Assembly: GCA_045629205.1 (NCBI GenBank)
Contig: JAZQQT010000146.1
Coordinates: 1 to 5,460 of the forward strand
Source of the DNA: JAZQLP01 sp045629205
GTDB taxonomy: Bacteria > Bacillota > Clostridia > Oscillospirales > UBA644
DNA length: 5,460 bases
Reading direction: 5' to 3'
The notes under the pieces: model-generated
What the model was told of the DNA's origin: nothing
The model's database searches: none
What the model saw: the letters and a program-made list of their open reading frames with translations, nothing else
Position numbers and translations under genes: made by a program
Shown: positions 2,724 to 5,460 of the stretch, piece by piece
How positions within the stretch are numbered: position 1 is the first letter of the stretch
How the letters are laid out: each line of letters starts with the position of its first letter

Positions 2724-5460
2724 ATGAAAAAGAGACTTTTAAGCATTTTATTGGCAGCCCTCATGGTCGTGTCGCTCCTGCCGATGACGGTATTTGCGGA
2801 AACATCCGTGAAAGTGTACAGACCTTATGATCTCACCTTAACGACAGACAGCATCATCTTCAAAGAAGATGTTAACGCATCAGACAATGTTACCCGTTGG
2901 GATATGTTTATTCTGGCGGGGAGCAGCGGCGAGACTGCACCGATAAGAGTTGATATCAACGAATTCGATGCCGAGGGCTTCAAACTCTATGACGGATACT
3001 GCATCAAAGCAAACGGCGCCTCTGAGGTCTCCGCATGCCCCGGCGCTACATTTAAGAAACTTGACAGTGATACGTTTGAAATCACAATCATCCCGTCAAA
3101 AATCAATGCCGTAAAATTCCTCGGTGCCGATAAGCCATACATCTGGCTGGTGGTCGCCCCCTGCGATACGAACAACCGTCTTGATCAGTCAAAAGGCACG
3201 TCAGGACATTATGACGTGTATAATTCGACCGTATGTCTCGGAAGGTTCGGCTCTATGGAGAATTTTAAGAAAGTAGCCGCTTCCGCCACCTACGCCATCA
3301 CCAACGGCTCGCCGGAAAGTGCCAAAGAAACGAATCACGGCTATATCACCGTTGACGAGACGGCCGCAGAGGGTGACAAGGTTGAAGTGACCGTTGTTCC
3401 GAATAACGGCTATAAACTCAAGAGTTTAGTATATTCACCGACACCCAAGACCGTTGCCGATATTCTGCCTGAAGAATTTCCGGCTGCCGAAACCGATGCA
3501 TCGGGAGCACCGGCAACCGCATGGAAGTCTGCCATGCTCGACCAGTTATGCTATATCTCGTATGACAAGACAAAACTTTTCTTTTACACTGATGCCGGAA
3601 TTCCGGATAAGAGCTTTGGTATAAATACTGATGCGGTTGTTTCGGCTGACGAAGACGAAAATTATGTTTATAAAAACGGCACCGTTACGGTAACCTTCTT
3701 TATGAAAGGGGAAAACGGCACACTTAATTCCGTTACTTTTGCGAATACGGCAAATACAACCTGGAACGGTACATATCAAGCGTCCGCGTGTGTTGCCGCC
3801 GGAACGGTGATTACCATGTATAACGGCGAGCAAAAAAAGGTTGAAGATTTGGAAATCGGCGATGTTATCCGAACATTTGACCATGAAAAGGGCGAAGTGT
3901 CCTCGTCACCTGTTTGCTTTATTTGGGAAAGCAAAAATGCCGCAAATGCTTTTACTTTGACCTTTGAGGGCGATATAAATGTTACGGTAATTGAAGCACA
4001 TGGCTTCTATGATTGCGATGAAAACAGGTATGTATTTATCAATGTCGGAAATGCACAGGACTATATCGGGCATCATTTCTACAATGCGGATACCGATAGC
4101 CGACTTGAATTAAAAAATATTGAAATAATGAATAACTGCATTGATGCTTATGCGGTTGCAACAAGCAAGCACCTTAACCATCTGTCAAACGGTATGCTTT
4201 CTATGTGCGACGGAACATTTGAAAAAATCGCAAACCTGTTTGAGTATGATAATCAGATGAAATATGATGCGGAGCTTATGAAAAAAGATATAGAAGATTA
4301 CGGTTTGACTCCGCCGGAAAAGGTTCTAAAGTATAAAGGTTTTAATAAGGCGGACTATTATGACTATAATCTGCAATATTTGGATATCGCTTTGGGTAAG
4401 GGCTTGATTTCATATGAATGGATAGAGGCGTTGAGTGAATACTGTATAGCTAATAATATTTACGATATTTTACCCGTAGAAGAGGCACAAAATGGAAGCG
4501 AAACAAAGAAGATGCGGTTGATGTTTGTATCGGCTCCCAAGAAAATGCTGATCAGTGCCCCCAATCCTGCAGCGGAAGACAGTGTAGAAATTAAAGCGGA
4601 CACACAGGGTAAATACATCTTCACAATGCCTGCACAAAACGTCACCGTTACGGCGGAGTTTGAGGAAGCTCATACCCACTCCTTCACTTACACGGTAAAC
4701 GACAACAAGATCACTGCCACCTGCACGGAGGGCTGTGACGATGGCTACGATACCCACCCCCTCACACTTACCTTGACCGCTCCGACAAGCCTTGTCTATG
4801 ATGGAAGCGCTAAGGTATTCACCTTCGCAGACGGCGAAGCGGATGCCTGGACGGGTGCCGGACTGGAATTGCCGACATTTGAATACTATCTCGATAAGCC
4901 TGAAACTCCGTGGCTTGACGGATTGGATGGTGATCCCATTGCTGCAGCTGAAGGATATGTAGTGATGATCAGAGTCGGTGTAAAAGCCGCACAGGTCGAA
5001 TTCAATATCGACAAGGCGACACCGTATATCAAGACCACCCCTGCTCCAAACGATATCGAGTATGGCAAGAAGCTTTCGGACAGCACACTTTTCGGCGGTT
5101 ATGTTCAGATTTCAAGTACTGACAGCTCAGAGGTCGGCGGTCTGTTTGAGTGGACAAATCCCGATACGGTGCCGGGTATAGATGACAGTGAAATAACCGA
5201 ATATGATGTAACCTTTACCCCAGCAGATACGAATGATTACAATACCGTTTCTTGCAAGGTAAAGATCAAGGTTACTCACATCCATAACCTTATAAAGGTT
5301 ACCGGTCAAGCACCGACCGAAACGGCATCCGGCTTCAAAGATTATTACGAGTGTAAGGATTCGGACGATGCCTGCCATGAGTATTTTGAGGATGCGACCG
5401 GACTTATTCCGATTGAAAACCTTGATGCTTGGAAATCAAGCACCGGAAACGGCTATATTG
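2724..5460 (+). CDS. Large secreted surface protein with internal Hint autoprocessing domain (3' end outside window)
   Basis: The frame is open from ATG 2724 to the window end, at least 912 residues with no stop. AAAAGGA at 2707-2713 is the ribosome binding site. Residues 1-25 are a signal peptide (MKKR, hydrophobic core, cleavage probably after VFA25), so the protein is exported. Residues 26-185 are an unrecognised domain with Cys93, Cys105, Cys147 and Cys171. Residues 205-238 (ITVDETAAEGDKVEVTVVP then GYKLKSL) are the first half of an InlB-B-like repeat. Residues 356-494 are a Hint domain, and 495-580 its helical tail. Residues 612-648 (ending IFTMPAQNVTVTAEFEE) are the end of an InlB-B-like repeat. 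Then come HTHSFTYTV with Cys667/Cys671, a VYDGSAK MBG-like domain (690-765), a second one (IEYGKKLSDSTLFGGYV to VKIKV, 766-850), and a Cys877/Cys884 module ending EYFEDATG. A cell-wall anchor may follow beyond the window. The likely role is a surface or adhesion protein; the ligand is unknown. Confidence 0.85.
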   Translation, partial: MKKRLLSILLAALMVVSLLPMTVFAETSVKVYRPYDLTLTTDSIIFKEDVNASDNVTRWDMFILAGSSGETAPIRVDINEFDAEGFKLYDGYCIKANGASEVSACPGATFKKLDSDTFEITIIPSKINAVKFLGADKPYIWLVVAPCDTNNRLDQSKGTSGHYDVYNSTVCLGRFGSMENFKKVAASATYAITNGSPESAKETNHGYITVDETAAEGDKVEVTVVPNNGYKLKSLVYSPTPKTVADILPEEFPAAETDASGAPATAWKSAMLDQLCYISYDKTKLFFYTDAGIPDKSFGINTDAVVSADEDENYVYKNGTVTVTFFMKGENGTLNSVTFANTANTTWNGTYQASACVAAGTVITMYNGEQKKVEDLEIGDVIRTFDHEKGEVSSSPVCFIWESKNAANAFTLTFEGDINVTVIEAHGFYDCDENRYVFINVGNAQDYIGHHFYNADTDSRLELKNIEIMNNCIDAYAVATSKHLNHLSNGMLSMCDGTFEKIANLFEYDNQMKYDAELMKKDIEDYGLTPPEKVLKYKGFNKADYYDYNLQYLDIALGKGLISYEWIEALSEYCIANNIYDILPVEEAQNGSETKKMRLMFVSAPKKMLISAPNPAAEDSVEIKADTQGKYIFTMPAQNVTVTAEFEEAHTHSFTYTVNDNKITATCTEGCDDGYDTHPLTLTLTAPTSLVYDGSAKVFTFADGEADAWTGAGLELPTFEYYLDKPETPWLDGLDGDPIAAAEGYVVMIRVGVKAAQVEFNIDKATPYIKTTPAPNDIEYGKKLSDSTLFGGYVQISSTDSSEVGGLFEWTNPDTVPGIDDSEITEYDVTFTPADTNDYNTVSCKVKIKVTHIHNLIKVTGQAPTETASGFKDYYECKDSDDACHEYFEDATGLIPIENLDAWKSSTGNGYI
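3789..4463 (+). other. Hint (hedgehog/intein-type) domain and helical tail, residues 356-580 of the large protein
   Basis: The domain opens with Cys356 in ACVAAGTVITMYNG, the standard Hint/intein first block with the nucleophilic cysteine, followed by KKVEDLEIGDVIRTFD. The second block is VTVIEAHGFYD with the conserved His426; the residue three before it, usually Thr in hedgehog and inteins, is Ile423. DYIGHHF and the last block VATSKHLNHLSNGMLSM follow. The last block resembles the hedgehog 'H-L-x-VNG-x-L' end and has no terminal His-Asn followed by Cys, Ser or Thr, so protein splicing is unlikely. The tail (KIANLFEYD, MKYDAELMKKDIEDYGL, LQYLDIALGKGLISYEWIEAL) matches the helical segment I know to follow Hint domains in large surface proteins of gut Firmicutes. 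Expected chemistry is an N-to-S acyl shift at Cys356 and cleavage, or transfer of the N-terminal part to a nucleophile. Confidence 0.75.

Noticed and set aside
3546..3884. Minus-strand frames within the large gene (also at 2987-3175, 4460-4757, 4886-5086 and 5127-5378)
   Set aside because: All are antisense to one long uninterrupted frame with clear domains and show no motifs of their own.
3789..4205. A true splicing intein
   Set aside because: The domain end (SNGML) lacks the terminal His-Asn and the following Cys, Ser or Thr needed for splicing, there is no homing endonuclease, and the host domain is not a conserved enzyme site.

Overview
The window looks like chromosomal DNA from an anaerobic gut Firmicute (Clostridia, Oscillospiraceae-like). 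This is an inference from three things: near-consensus TTGAAA/TTGACA and TATAAT promoter boxes, strong purine-rich ribosome binding sites, and a large secreted protein with an architecture I associate with such bacteria (InlB-B-like repeat, Hint domain, MBG-like beta domains). All supported genes are on the + strand.

Left part (1-1075): three close-packed genes with a prophage flavour. They are the C-terminal end of an unrecognised protein, a 141-aa protein resembling tailed-phage scaffolding proteins, and a 50-aa protein with four cysteines whose ATG lies one base past the previous stop. They look like one transcription unit and may be the edge of a prophage or a phage remnant.

Middle (1059-2309): a sugar phosphate isomerase/epimerase-type TIM-barrel gene with its own sigma-A-like promoter, which overlaps the end of the 50-aa gene. 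It is followed by a short gene that can only be read through with a frame change, and then by a hairpin plus T-run that probably ends this transcription unit.

Intergenic stretch (2310-2723): no convincing gene. It holds a perfect TTGACA box on the + strand and another on the - strand facing it, a CAAT microsatellite, several hairpins and a long antisense open frame of low-complexity, arginine/serine-rich character. I read it as an interspersed intergenic repeat plus the promoter and leader of the next gene.

Right part (2724 to the end): one uninterrupted reading frame of at least 912 codons that runs off the window. It encodes a secreted protein with a signal peptide, an unrecognised N-terminal domain, the start of an InlB-B-like repeat, a Hint (hedgehog/intein) autoprocessing domain starting at Cys356 with a helical tail, the end of an InlB-B-like repeat, and then MBG-like and Cys-containing beta modules. 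The Hint domain, set in the middle of a surface protein and more AT-rich than its flanks, is the most interesting element here.
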